Shown: piece after piece, positions 36,858-49,236 of the stretch | Layout: each line of letters starts with the position of its first letter | How positions within the stretch are numbered: position 1 is the first letter of the stretch | DNA from: Chamaecrista fasciculata | Taxonomy: Eukaryota; Streptophyta; Magnoliopsida; Fabales; Fabaceae | DNA length: 64,000 nt | Assembly (NCBI GenBank): GCA_003254925.1 | Contig: QANZ01000640.1 | Span: forward strand, 1,273 to 65,272 | Direction of reading: 5' to 3' | Made by a program: the position numbers and the translations under genes | Notes under the pieces: generated by a model | The model's input: only the letters and a program-made list of their open reading frames with translations | Told to the model about the DNA's origin: nothing | Databases searched by the model: none

Positions 36858-37798
36858 TTACTTTGTTTTAGTTTCATATCCAGATCTATTCTAGAATTGA
36901 ATAAATGTGAAAAAAAAAGTGTATTACGGTCTTAGAACAGATCTTTATTTTGGTAAAGTTTTTAGAATAGATCTGGATCTTTTAAAATGATATGTTCTCC
37001 ATCATAACGTTTTTATGCAAACAAATGAAAATATTGACAATATGAAGGACTAAAAAGTATTTTTTTAATTTCAATATATAGGAATTATGAGATTAATAAA
37101 ACACCACAGAAATAAAATAGTATAAGAAAAGATAACAATAGAAAAATGACTGAAAAATAAATAATGAAAATAAGATGGTAGAAAGAATAAATGACAGAAA
37201 AATAATAATATAAATAAAATAAAAGTGCTTTAAAATAAATAACAAAAATAATAAAAGAAGAAAATAAAATATCATAAGAAGAAAATAAATAAATAAATAA
37301 AATAAAAATAAAAATAAAATAAGAACAAAAAAATAAATAAATAAAAAAAGAGAATTAGAAAAGAAAAATAACGGGATACAAAAACATGACAAAACTGCAT
37401 AATGCTCCTCAAAAGGTTTAATTTTATAAGTTTTAGTCCCTCTTCTCCACAATTTCTTCATTATTTTTCTTTTTTCTTTTAGCGGATCATACGATTAGCC
37501 CCAAGATGTTGGTCTCTAATTAGAAAAGTAAATACTTGAGCTTCTGGTTCGGTGGGCTTGTAAAACTCACTAGGATAAGCAATATTATTAAACCAAACAA
37601 AGCAACAACCAATAAAATAAAAAACAAATAAAGCATCTAAACTATAAGACAAGTAAGCTTCTTTAGACCATACAATTGCACGACGAGCCCATGCAAAAGG
37701 TTTGGTTAAAATTTTGGTTAAAATATGCCAGATTCTAACAAGTATACAAATGGAACCCAACCATAAATGTCCTCCAATTATATCTTTTAAAATTAACC
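36858..37798. other. AT-rich low-complexity intergenic DNA
   Basis: About 37100-37370 is almost pure A/T with 'aaataaat' runs; the 122-codon minus frame over it encodes only Phe/Leu/Ile/Tyr-rich low-complexity sequence and is not a gene. Confidence 0.5.
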
Positions 37799-38006
37799 CT
37801 TCATGTTTCTTAGTTTCTAGCTACAAGTGGTTTCTTATTCCCTGCTCCTATCACTTACTTGAACTAGTACAAGGCATGCAGAAAATTCATCAGATAAGAG
37901 TAGTCAAGTGGTTCTCTTCAATCTTTTATGGACGAAATGACAATCAATCTCAATGTATTTAGTTCGTTATGAAAAATATCTCTTCAATCAAGCACACTTA
38001 ATAACA
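37799..38006 (-). mobile_element. Copia-type LTR retrotransposon fossil, fragment A
   Basis: A broken remnant of a Ty1/copia element. The minus strand encodes a short piece of the RNase H end of pol (KHIEIDCHFVH at about 37930-37965). The same sequence occurs at 40654-41092, where additional LTR-like DNA lies between the two shared blocks. Only a fragment remains. Confidence 0.6.
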
Positions 38007-38024
38007 GAAAAAAAATTATTATAA

Positions 38025-38475
38025 AAATGACCCCAAATTATAATTATTTAGAAAAAGACTCTGACCAAATACAGTGTGACACCCATCCTTCAAGACAAAT
38101 ATTGAAATTTTAAAATGTCTTTCATTTAGAATCCTATAATCTTTATGCTCCATTTGTATAATTTGAGGACATGCAAAAATTTACAATCTCAAGTTGGACT
38201 TCTTTTTTCTTCACATTTTTTCATGCAGAAACTTATAAGACCCAAGGTTCATTTTGTTTTCTTTTTTTAATTAAGACTAGAAAAATTAAGTTGGATCTTT
38301 TAAAAATTTTAAATATTTACACAAAAAAAACCTAAAGATTATTTATAAAAATGACCCAAATTATAATTATTTAGAAAATGAATCTAACAAAATATAGTGT
38401 GACACCCATCCTTCAAGACAAATATTGAAATTTTAAAATGTCTTTCATCTAGAATCATATAATCTTTAGCCCATG
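38025..38475. repeat. Direct repeat of about 125 bp, two copies
   Basis: The block at about 38025-38150 reappears at about 38345-38472 in the same orientation. Shared text includes 'ccaaattataattatttaga', 'gtgtgacacccatccttcaa' and 'aaatgtctttcat'. The copies differ at scattered positions and lie about 320 bp apart. Origin unknown; they may be remains of an element or a local duplication. Confidence 0.7.
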
Positions 38476-38722
38476 CAAAAAAAAAACATAAAATATATAT
38501 ATAATATGTAATGAATAGGGTTAATTGAAAAGAAGAATATTTAACATATGAGATTCACTTTAAAAGTCAGTCAATATCTAATGATACAAGATGTTATATG
38601 CAGGCAGTAGTAGCTGAGGTAAGAATGTGGACCTAATTCCTAATCCTTAGTAATGATATTACAAAATATATTGGTATAAGGCAGCACAGTGTTGATCATG
38701 GGAATTTTGTCATTACCCAATT

Positions 38723-41700
38723 TTACCAGGGTCTTCCTGTTCTCCCAAGTCTCCGAGCCAACTCAAAATCTTTTTTCACTAGAACAACCAAGAATAAAAA
38801 TGACAATGTAAGAGATGTTACTAAACAATTACTGAACTTGAAAGACAAAAAAATATATGAGAAGGTACTCTCACACTCACACAATTTCTACATCTCTTAC
38901 ACCAGCTCCCTTACCACTTTTTTTTTTTGTAAAATTTGGTTCTTATAGTTAAGGTACAAATTTATCAACCTAGTGATTTTATAAACAAAAATATTAGTTT
39001 TACATTATTAACAATGTTTACTCCCCTGGGTTTCCCTTACTATTGATCTAAATCTATTACATAATAAATAATTCAGGAAACTTTGTGCAACAAGATATTA
39101 CATGTGAGAGGGAAGGAAAGCAATAATAGCTCATCTCTAAAATGTCACAAGCAAACATTCTCAAATTAAGTATTAAGCAACAGTAATAAAACAATAATTT
39201 CAAAATAGAAATTCATGTGTTAGCTGTGAGTACATAAGAGACTCCAGATTAGAATGACATTACTCCCCAAGGCGCCACCAGTTTTACAAGCTAAATATAA
39301 CTTCTCATGGTGATCAGTTAGTTATTGACTAACGTAACGAGTCCTACATCGAGGAAGTTGCTGAGTGTAAAACACCTTAAAAGACTTTGAGCTCTCCAAC
39401 CTCAATAGCTAGCCTTTCCGATGTGATTCTCCTATGGGCTTATACTTGTTACCCCAAAGGCTAAATGTTGAGGTTGTAGAGTCCAAGGTCTTATAAGGTG
39501 CTTTACACTCAACAACCTCTCCGATGTGGGACTCGTAACATTGCATCCCTAGAAAAGTCAACATCCCCAGTAGTTCCACTTTGTGATGCTTCACTCGGGT
39601 CTCAAAACGCCGGTCAGCCCTCAACAGATAGCCCTCTCCGGTTCGGTCGGCCTCTCTATGAAAGTTTCATTATAATGAGTATAAGCCTTTAGGAGAACCA
39701 CACCACAAAAGCTAGTTGTTGAGGTTGGAGAGCCCAAAACCTTATAAGGTGCCTTACACTCAACAATCTCTCCTATGTGAGACACGTTGAAACAAACTTA
39801 ACCATAAACGGGTTCTTTACATTTGATGTAATAGCCCATAGTTAAAGGGAAATTAGTATTTTAGTCTACTAATCCTTACCAAAAGTAAGAAATTCAGTGA
39901 AGTAAAATGAGCCCAAAATGTTACATCCAGAATGTCATTAACTTGCTATCTTCAGATTGACCTTACATTCATTATTCCCTTACCAAAATTTCTCAACTGA
40001 AATATGCTATTTGTATGAATCTTTTGCAACTTAGGTCATCAATGACACTGCCAACTCCCCCCAACCAGAAACAATAAAAGCAGCAAAAGTTCTTTTTTAT
40101 TTTAAAACAAAAAAAGGAAAGCAGAAAGATACACAAATGAAAAGATTCATTACAATTTGAAGAAAGGAAATTTAGAAATATGAATCAAAACAATGTGACA
40201 ACTTACTAAGAGTTACACGCTTTGCATGGATAGCACATAGCATTCCATCTTCAAACAAACGAACCAGATGATCTTCAGCTGCCTTAAAAGTTAATAAATA
40301 GTAACTCAGAATGGTAATATTCTATACGAAAGATAATGCTAGACATCATGACAACACTCAGAAATCCTTGAAGCAGCCAAAAGCATTTTCAAGCAAATTG
40401 TCAGAAAAATAGTGATGTTGTTTACTGACATGGGGCTATCTAATAAGCCCATTCTGACTTGTGCTAGAAGGCCCAAAGCAGCGCAGCTGTTCAACCCACT
40501 AGTTAGAATATTCTGGACTGTTATTTGTTATTTTATGTTTATGTTGTCCGTTGCAGTTGTGTTCTTTATGTTTGCTGTTGTTTTTGCGAGTCTTAGTGAG
40601 TTGTACCCATTAGTGCACGTAGGATGCTTGTGGCAGCATTATAAGCCACGTTCCTTCATGTTTCCTAGTTTCTAGCTACAAGTAGTTTCTTATTCCCTGC
40701 TCCTATCACCTACTTGAACTAGTACAAGGTATGCAGAAAATTCATCAGATAAGTAGTGAATTTGTATAAATTAGGAGATAGGATTGGAATTAATTCATAT
40801 TTATTCACAAGAGAAAGTATGAATATATATACATGAAGATGAGAACCTATATTAGGAAATTTAAATCAAAATCCCCATGATCATGTCTATCTAATCCCTA
40901 AAATAGACCTTGTCTACTCTTACAATTTACATTAATTATATACAACTCATAACAGTCCCACTTAGGTTGAAGCATAGATATTAACCACCTCCAACTTGCT
41001 ACAATCTTTTCATGGACGAAATGACAATTAATCTCAATGTGTTTAGTTCGTTATGAAAAATACCTCTTCAATCAAGCACACTCAATAGCAGCAATTAATG
41101 AAATTAGCATGGGAATTGATACATACCTCTTGAAGTGCTAGTAAGGCTTCAGCCGTCCAGCGAGTGACTATTGTAGTTAATTCGTGTGTATACTGTTTCA
41201 CCTATAGAAGATTAAAATTGTTTCAATAATAGTAAACAGAACATTGTTGGCGTGCATTAGATTACAAGATTTATATGTATTGAATGTTCTGTCTAAAATC
41301 TGAATACACACCTCCGAGCCACAAAATAATTGAATGAGAAATGAAAAATATCAATGCTTTTTAAAGCTGAGATATGCCGCAAAGTTCCATTGATCTATAA
41401 TTTACAAACAAATTAAAAATGTTGATGAGCTTTATTCTACTTTCCACGCATTGAGGGATGTAGATATGCCGTAGTCATAAATAAGGTCTACAAAACCAAC
41501 TATGCCCACAACGAAGCTAATAACTCACACATCTTATGAAAGGCGCAGCAGGAATCATAAGTTTGACAGTCTTTTGGTACTGACGAATCTCACGAAGAGC
41601 CCCTGCTCCAGGTTTATAACGCCTATGTTTCTTTGGCTTCTGACCCCTTGATGCTATATGTGATTTTTTTTTCCAAAAGATAAAAAGATTCAAAAACCAC

Positions 41701-42469
41701 AAATTAGCATATTAATTACCCAATTCTACAAAACTAACTCATGAAGAAGATTTCAGGAAATTGAGAGCACGTACATTGTCCTTCCCTTTCTGCATTCCCT
41801 GCTCTGGTAGTTGGAGGCTTCAGAATGTTCAATACAAACAAAAAAGAATATAAAGAAACAAATTTGTCCAACAAAATTAAGATATGAAAGAAGTTTTAAT
41901 ACCTACAAATCTAAAATCTGAATACACACCTCCGAGTCACAAAAAAAAATTGAATGAGAAATAAAAAATGCTTAATCCTGCTTACAAATGACAATTTACT
42001 CCATGTAGCTAGTCACTTTGGCTGTTATATTCTTTCATCAGTTTTAGACATAGGGTCAAACTCAATGCCATAATCTACAACACGCAGAGTTCACTTTTCA
42101 CCTCTTCTCTGTCACTATTTGGGGATTTAAGTAGCGATAACAAAGTGAAGAAGGAAACATCATAATAACAAAGGAATTCCTAAATGGCTTATTGAGAACT
42201 TTTGGGTTGACTAAGGTATCTTTCTCCTGAATTTTGTTTGCATTATAAGAATGAGATAACCAATAAATAGATAACAACTTCAAACAACAACCCCCATAGA
42301 CAGAGGAAATTACCGATTGCGGTGCTGGTGCGGCGGTTTTACCTGCAAATTATGCGTGGAAACAGAATTAGGGTTTAGAAGTGAAAAGGAAAAGGAAATG
42401 AAGAACAGCGGAAAAGAGAAATGGAGCACCTCGTTTGCGAGTGATTGGTAAATGCTTGACTCTAGCCAT
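38723..42469 (-). CDS. CENH3: Centromeric histone H3 variant (CENH3)
   Basis: Seven exons in coding order (42430-42469, 42314-42342, 41775-41817, 41529-41653, 41127-41201, 40207-40282, 38723-38778) give 147 residues. CENH3 replaces H3 in centromeric nucleosomes and sets kinetochore position. The fold domain is unmistakably H3-like ([33 protein letters not shown]), but CENH3 marks are present: a divergent N-tail of about 45 residues ([15 protein letters not shown]) without the canonical H3 start, loop 1 reading [19 protein letters not shown] instead of the DLRFQSSAVMALQ of H3, and the tail ending GRTGRPW. Introns 5 (40283-41126) and 6 (38779-40206) are long and filled with transposon-derived DNA, unlike the short upstream introns. 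The last exon lies about 1.4 kb from the previous one and was found by its frame and C-terminal motif. A single copy is seen in the window. Confidence 0.94.
39300..39800. repeat. Nested 'gatgtgggactcgtaac' repeat in CENH3 intron 6
   Basis: Three related blocks lie within 500 bp: one around 39330-39420, one around 39455-39560 and one around 39710-39795. Each combines a phrase like 'acactcaacaacctctccga' with 'cttataaggtgctttacact', and with 'gttgaggttggagag'. The 39330-39420 block is inverted relative to the next, so the pair can fold. Flanking phrases such as 'ccgatgtgggactcg' are typical of short plant LTR-like or TRIM-like repeats; the family was not determined. Confidence 0.55.
40400..41095 (-). 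mobile_element. Copia-type LTR retrotransposon fossil, fragment B, in CENH3 intron 5
   Basis: A broken Ty1/copia remnant oriented as the CENH3 transcript. The minus strand carries the pol RNase H end ([11 protein letters not shown] at about 41020-41060), then an LTR-like stretch beginning TGTTATGAG near 40975 and running to about 40755, then sequence shared with fragment A at 37799-38006. The element is far from whole. It lies entirely between CENH3 exons 5 and 6. Confidence 0.6.
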
Positions 42470-42626
42470 TGGAATGAGCAACGAAGCGTGCCACTTGAGA
42501 CTTACAGATAAAGTTGAAAAAATTCAAAATCTTTGGCGCACTCAGAATTTATATTATTAACGTGGGAAAATGTTTGAAAAAATTCCTTGTTTCCGTTGTT
42601 TGTAACACTACCTTTTAAAAACTATA

Positions 42627-43083
42627 GGCTAAAGTGCACTTTTGGTCCCATAACTTTGGTAAATGTTTCAATTTAGTCCTATAACTTTTTTTGGTGCAAT
42701 TTTGGTCTCATAACTTTGCCAAAGGTCTGAATTTGGTCCCATGACTTTTTTTGTTGCAATTTTGGTCCCATAACTTTTGAAAATGTCTCATAGTTGGTCA
42801 CAATACTAATTTTCATTCATTGTCTGTCGCTAAAGATGATCTGACATACTGTGTTGGATGATGATGTGGCAAATATGTGTGAAGTTATGAGACATATGGA
42901 AATCAGATTTGGACCAACAGTGAGACATTTTTAGAAATTATGGGACCAAAATTGTAACAAAAAAAGTTATGGGATCAAATTGAGACCTTTGCCAAAGTTA
43001 TGGGACCAAAATTACAACAAAAAAGTTATGAGACCAAATTGAAACTTTTTCCAAAGTTATGGGACCAAAAGTACATTTTAACC
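42627..43083. mobile_element. Mutator-like MITE, 'tttggtccc' family
   Basis: Left end GGCTAAAGTGCACTTTTGG, right end CCAAAAGTACATTTTAACC. The flanks aaaactata (42618-42626) and aaaactatt (43084-43092) form a 9-bp target duplication with one mismatch. The arms are built of 'ggtcccataacttt' units. It lies about 160 bp upstream of the CENH3 start codon, within probable promoter DNA. 457 bp. Confidence 0.85.
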
Positions 43084-43092
43084 AAAACTATT

Positions 43093-44412
43093 TGAGTATC
43101 TATTTTCTCTCTTTATTTTTCTTTTTTTGTTTATAACAAAAGCTAGTTTTAGCTAATTTAAAGGATTTCAAATATCGATGTCCTTTCAAAACTCACCCTA
43201 ATATCCTTTACGTCTTACCTATCAAATAGCAACAAGGCGACGAGAGGGAATTTTTCTTATGGTTAACACAACACATACACACACCTTGAAGAAGACATGC
43301 TAACTCGTACATCAACTCACTGTTTGTTGGGCACCAAATTTCCATTTTTAAAAAAATCTAAAATTATGCCATATTTACTTGGTTACTGCTAGAGAAACTG
43401 AGTTGCTTGCCTAGTTGTTTCTCCCAGCGCCTGGTAACAAACTTGCCAATGATGAAACTCCATGAGAAGAAGTTATTCAAGGTGTTGCGCAATATGCTGC
43501 TTTATAATTCTATTAAAATATGATTCAACTTCCATTGGGTTAGGGTAGATTGTTGAAGAGATGGTGGATGTGGATGTCCATGTTTTTAAATGGGAATGAG
43601 TAATATCTAGATGTCAAAACCTTCCCTTGAAGCCTTTGCCAACCTCAAGAACAAAGGGAAAATGTTTGTAAAGATCAACATGATAGATATCCAGATTTAT
43701 TCAGAGCTCATATAATTCAACCCTTAGAGACACAACTTGGCCAGTCCCTGCATTTTGTCCTCTCACATGAATTCCTTCAAAGTATGTAGTAAGAAAAAAC
43801 CAAAAGCTAGGGATAATGGAATTATGAAAGAAAGACCGTACAAAAGACAATTCATACCCAGAAGAGTGAGCGACTGATGAAGAGAAAAGAGAGAAGCAAA
43901 ATAAAACGAAACGAAAAAGAACTAGTGAATTGAACTGAGTTAAGTTTCTTCGTTTTCTCAGTTCACACAAGAAGACGAGATACGATTTGATATGTTGCAT
44001 GGTTGCACCCAACAGCTAGGGATAATGGAATTATAGACATTAGAACAATAATATTTTCTTTACAAAATACAATAGTTAGTGTGGGTGATTGGAGGAGACC
44101 TCTTGTAGTTGAAATCACAACTTCACATTGAGAAATCAGGTCACAAGACTTAACTAGACTAAATTTTATACATCCTACGATGGCTGAAAGTTCAACCTGA
44201 TCTTAGTTATAACAAGGACCTTATCAAGAATCATATACATCCATGGAAAGCACAGCACTGGTAGTCTTTTTCTTCCACTCTTTGGAAATGGCTATAAGAG
44301 TTCCATTTCAACATCAGGATTCATGGAATAGCACCCGTTCAAAACCACGATAGAAGGAACCACCAAATGAAAGAATCAATTTTTTCCAAAATTAAGCTAC
44401 AACGACAACATG
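43093..44412. other. Intergenic DNA between CENH3 and the transporter gene
   Basis: No supportable gene. The 103-codon minus frame at 43701-44012 shows no domain. The part nearest 44412 is probably 3' UTR of the transporter gene. Confidence 0.4.
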
Positions 44413-47400
44413 CTACATTCCCAACTTCTTCGTGAACCAGTCTGACATATTTGCTATCACGAAGCCAGTAAATACCTGCACATCCACGCCAACCCATTCA
44501 TATGTATGTGACTAAAAAGATCAAGTTATCTGTGACTGGACTGCTAGATTAGTAGATTTATACCTGAATCGAACCAAGAATGTAGACTGTAGAATAATGC
44601 CGACCATGGATCACCATGTCAGCCAACATAGCTAGAGGAATGGTGAGTGACATGCCCAAAGTGGCCACAAGGGGAGTTGTCCAGACAACACAAAGTGCCC
44701 TGAGTAGATAAGAAAACCTCTAACGTAAGATTCCAAGTGGAGTGTACCAGTGTGAATTAATAACTTTTGGTTTCTTGTACCAGAAGTAATCTGAGAGTAC
44801 GCTTCCAACAAATCCATTGGCAAGAACCACTTCATCTACCCTAGCAGATTTTGGAATCTTAAACTCAGGTTCGATTCCCAAGGCCATCAAGGGCCATACT
44901 GAAAGATACATGACAGAAAATAACTCAGAAACTTTGTAAATTAAAAAATCCTAGAAAGTTGGATTTTAACAGCCTCCCCAAAAACATAAATGAGAGGGCA
45001 AAAAGAAGTGGGAAGTGCATGGACGTGCAAGGACCAAGTTATAAGCTCATCAAAAGTAGTATTGGCTCAGAGAATCTCATAAGTTAGTATTGATGAGTAA
45101 AGGTGGAAGCACTAATTACGTAAAGACTTACCAAGCCACCATAGTGTAACCAGCGTAAACAATCCAATATATCCAAACAGCTTTTGCACGTCAACCCTTT
45201 CTCCTCCTTCACCAGAAATTTTTTTAAGAAGAACTGCACATTAATGGTAACAGGAGCAGTTATAAATCATAAAATATATGTGACAAAATAAAGAACTGAT
45301 GTATGCCTTACCTGTAAAGAGACCATATGTCATTGCAGAGAGAAGGCCAAAAAGATCTCCAACAAGTGAGCGCTTTCCATTGCTGAACACAAATATCAAC
45401 TGTCAACGCCCAAAAAAGAATTACAAAGAGCAAGCTTGTAATAGTATATCCATTCAGGAGATTCAGAAGAAAGATCATTCTGCTAGATAGATAGATAGTA
45501 GATATCCAAAAGCATCCTAAGATAATGTGACTATCTTCTAAGACAAAAACTTGATTCCATAGCCTGCGGCATAATTTTATACACTTCCTTTCTGTGATTC
45601 TGTCTGTTAGATTATGAAGGACACTAACAATTATGAGCAAAAACAGATTACAGACAGATACACGTTTCTCAGAAATGAAGAGGAGTAGCCAGAGTGAAAG
45701 GTAGAATATAATAAAAGGAAGAGATAGGAGGCTGTTTAAAAAACTCAGGCAGCAAGATGTATATTTCTCAGAACAACAGGAAAAACCAGGGCTGTAAGTA
45801 GAATTTCAGAAAGGGAGACAAGGTGCTGTTTAAGAAACCACTCCTTCACTAATGCCCAGCCAGCACAGATGCCTGAGAACTTTTCTTTTTCCAATATAAA
45901 GCTGTTACTAGAGATGTTGGCAGTAAAAGAGAACTAATTAACCATTTCTTCAACTGCACACAATAGTTTATATAATAATATATATTTTACTTTATCCAAA
46001 AACAAGTTTATAACAATTTATACAGTTTGGAATTAAATCAAACATAAGCCATCAGAAGAGGATACCAAAACTTTAAATAGCATAGAGAATGAAAAAGGAT
46101 TACCTCCTATGACAGCATGCATTATGTTGACCTCTAAAAGGTCAGTCAGAACAAAAAAACCAAATATATGGAATCTGGTAATCAAAACTAGAGTAAATAA
46201 TTACCTAGCATTTAATTGTGAGTCATCTGAAGCCCAGGTTTTCCCCATAGTTGTCATGGCAACACCAGCCATACTAACCAGGACAGAAATCACTTTTGTC
46301 AAATTTAAAGAATCTTGGCCCAAACTTGCACCAATGAAAAGAGTGAAAAGTCCAGAAGTAGATGATAATACTGTTGTACTTGCAACACTTGTACGTGCAA
46401 GGGCAGCATTTGATAGGTACTGAAACCAAAAAATAAAACTTCAATGCTACCCTTCTTAAATGTTGTCATAAACACAAAGTAAATCTGAAATTGAAAAACA
46501 GTGAAATTGATGAAAAACAACAGAATATCTACCAACTAAGGGCTGTAGAAATAATAGACTAACTAACTGAACCAGTGTAATATTTAGTTTAGAAAGAACA
46601 AAAGTTCAAGCATGAGAGACCTGGAAACATCTCGTTACACTAATATGATCTATACAATCAGACATCTGACTACCCTGAGAACAACTTTAGCTTCTCAAAT
46701 TTTCAAAACTTCCAAAAGAAACTGCTGTGTAATTCTAATTCATCTATCTAATTACTACACAGGGCATATAACTCATCGAAAGTGAAATGAAGAGATCATA
46801 AGTCTGTTGCACTGCCTGCTTTGGTCCTTCCTAATTGCAAAGTGGAGATATAATTTTGAAGTTACCTCTGTCATAAACCAGATAGGTGCAATGGAAAATC
46901 CATAAAGAGCAATTTCCCAGCTCGTTGGTTCTCTCTCTACCTTTAGCACATTAATATCATTATATTTAGCCACCAATGGCTCTTCTTCTTCAAGGGCTGA
47001 AAGGTCTAAATCGCTATCTTTTCGAATCACATTTCCCAGTTCCACTTCATAGCCTTTGCGAGGAGAGAAACTTCTTTCTGCATTATTACCACTTTTAGAA
47101 GAGCGGCTAAGTAAGCTACACAACCAGTCCTTAATGAATGCTACTGGGAGGTAAACTACCATAAGAGAAGCTCCAAGGTATGTCACTGCAAACGGCTGCT
47201 TATAATCCGTGAAAATATCCTGTTAAGATAAATAGTATTCAGAAAAGCATTGATAGATTAGAAAGTTTTGATGCTGGAATACTAATGATAATATTTCACA
47301 GAAAAAGATAGCCCTCAGGCGGAATTCCAAAATATGGAAGTTCTTTAACGCAATAGTGTCTTGCACTCTTGCCATGTTGGGTAAAAGAATTCAGACGTTG

Positions 47401-47789
47401 GAAGGCTTAGCTATACGTATCAATTACTTATCCCCCAATGAAATTTTGACATCAACAACGAGATTTAGCCGCCTAGGAAATTTGAAACAGAAAAGTTAAT
47501 TCTTAGGAAGCTTATGATTTTTCCATCAATTGATTGTCCTACATGGGGGGCCTAAGCCCCAATGAGTTTATCTTATCTTCATTTCATATTTTAGAAGCCT
47601 GAAAATTACAGCAGGACAAGATAACAATAAAACAAACCCCAATTCAGCAAGCAAACAATACATATACATCAAATATTCAAATGAAGACGAATTCTGCAAA
47701 AAGCCTACCTGGGTAACCTCGGCTGAGGTGACCCATATAATGACAACGACGGCTATAAGAAACAATCCAGCCGTGTATCTCCAACTCAT
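44413..47789 (-). CDS. SLC35F5-like EamA-family membrane transporter
   Basis: Eight exons in coding order (47709-47789, 46866-47219, 46205-46419, 45312-45382, 45132-45233, 44781-44898, 44564-44699, 44413-44475) join to 379 residues. It is a multi-span protein of the drug/metabolite transporter superfamily. Hydrophobic segments alternate with short loops: residues 8-25 ([18 protein letters not shown]), about 40-60 ([17 protein letters not shown]), and eight or so more after a long acidic cytosolic loop (about 70-125, [17 protein letters not shown]). The segments [67 protein letters not shown] and the tail [10 protein letters not shown] are typical of plant homologues of SLC35F5 and yeast YML018C. 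Substrate and membrane are not determined; relatives have been placed in the vacuole or Golgi. Confidence 0.88.
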
Positions 47790-48669
47790 TGCAAATCAAA
47801 TTATGCCTGGTTGGAGAAGCTACAGAAATTACAAAGTTCCTCACGTATCAATCGGCCTATCTAAGAATAAGATCTTCGAAGAAGAAAGCTTGAATGTAGC
47901 GTAATTATACGATAACAGCGAAATAGGGCAACAATGCGAAAGAATTTTGTGAAGGGATTAGGGAGACAAAGTTGGATGGGGGATTCTCCTACAAGGAAGA
48001 AAAGCTAGCGAATCAGGATTCAGGACCCCCAATGCGAGAAGGGAAAAAGAGGGAAATAAGAAAATTGACTATATTTGTATCTTGTGTATTTTGTAGTTTT
48101 AATTTAGTAATTAACTAATTTTAATTTTAAGCATGTAATATATAGTTTATTCTATTTATAAGAAGTGAACAAAAAAAAAAGAGATTAATCAAGTGGGACT
48201 TGGGAGATTTCCCGGATTTCGATTTCGAAATGGACTTTAATTTAAAATTTGATTATATTATGGATGATGATTATTTACCAAAAATCTCTGGAATGTATGT
48301 AGAGTCAAATTAATGGTTTTCAAGATTGTTCTTAACTTCTGTCGTAGCCGAATACTTCCTTTTCATGGCTCAAAATTACATGCTTATGACTTAAAATTGT
48401 ATCTAGTTATGTAATTTAACACATTCATCTGGAAAATGAAACTAGAACAAATTAAGAGTATTATAGGTCTATACTATCTGTTGATAATAAGGTGTTTTTT
48501 TGGTTGATCAAAATGGTTTACCAATGACCAATCCATTTAATGCAAAGCGAAGAAGCGACGAAAGCTTAAAAATATATATAAATGATATTAAAAGTCTTTA
48601 AAAGCATGCAATAAAATGTTATTACTTTTTGTTAGATTTAAAAATAAAAGCCAAAACCTCAAGTTGGTC
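47790..48669. other. Transporter leader and AT-rich intergenic DNA
   Basis: The first 150-200 bp upstream of the transporter ATG are GC-richer and probably leader and promoter. The rest is AT-rich with no gene. Confidence 0.4.
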
Positions 48670-49170
48670 CTTGTATGGGATGGATTTTAAATCGGTCCCT
48701 TATATTTTATTTATTTCAGATTAATCTTACATACTTCTATAAATTCTCAAATTGATCCCAAACCTACTTTCAATACGTTATTTTACCCCATTTACTAACA
48801 ATTTTAAGTGGATAGAGAAAAAATTCTTCAAGAATTAACACATAGTTTCGAACTCGTCGAATTCAAACTTGAAATGATAGAGATATGACTAATTTTGTTT
48901 GATTGACCGCAAAAACGAATTATTCACTTTCAATACTCGATTTGATATTGTTTGTTAATGACCTCAAAGTACTTACCAAAAGAAACTCATATTTTTGGAT
49001 TCGTCACGTTTAAACTTAAAACAATAGATATATTATCACATTCAGTATTTTTTAGACTAATTTGATAAATTACAAAAATATGTAGGACCAATATAAAATA
49101 AATGAACATAAGGGATCATTTGAAACCTACCCCATTCATAACAATCATAAGGGACCATTATGAAACCTAC
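48670..49170. repeat. Fold-back repeat related to the Helitron interior
   Basis: The left arm (about 48670-48780) contains 'cggtcccttatattttattt' and 'ttctcaaattgatccca'. The right arm (about 49060-49170) contains inverted equivalents, with one phrase ('aagggaccattatgaaacc') duplicated. The same core phrases occur inside the Helitron copies at 1-291 and 56975-57362, so the repeats share ancestry or have recombined. Class not determined. Confidence 0.5.
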
Positions 49171-49236
49171 CCCAATTTTTTTCATTAACGATTTAGACTT
49201 TTAGATGAGTTGAACCTTAGGATATAATTAAAATAA

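Noticed and set aside
37093-37461. 122-codon minus frame resembling a membrane protein
   Set aside because: It is a translation of A/T low-complexity repeats.
43701-44012. 103-codon minus frame
   Set aside because: Low-complexity Phe/Ser-rich peptide without recognisable motifs or splice partners.
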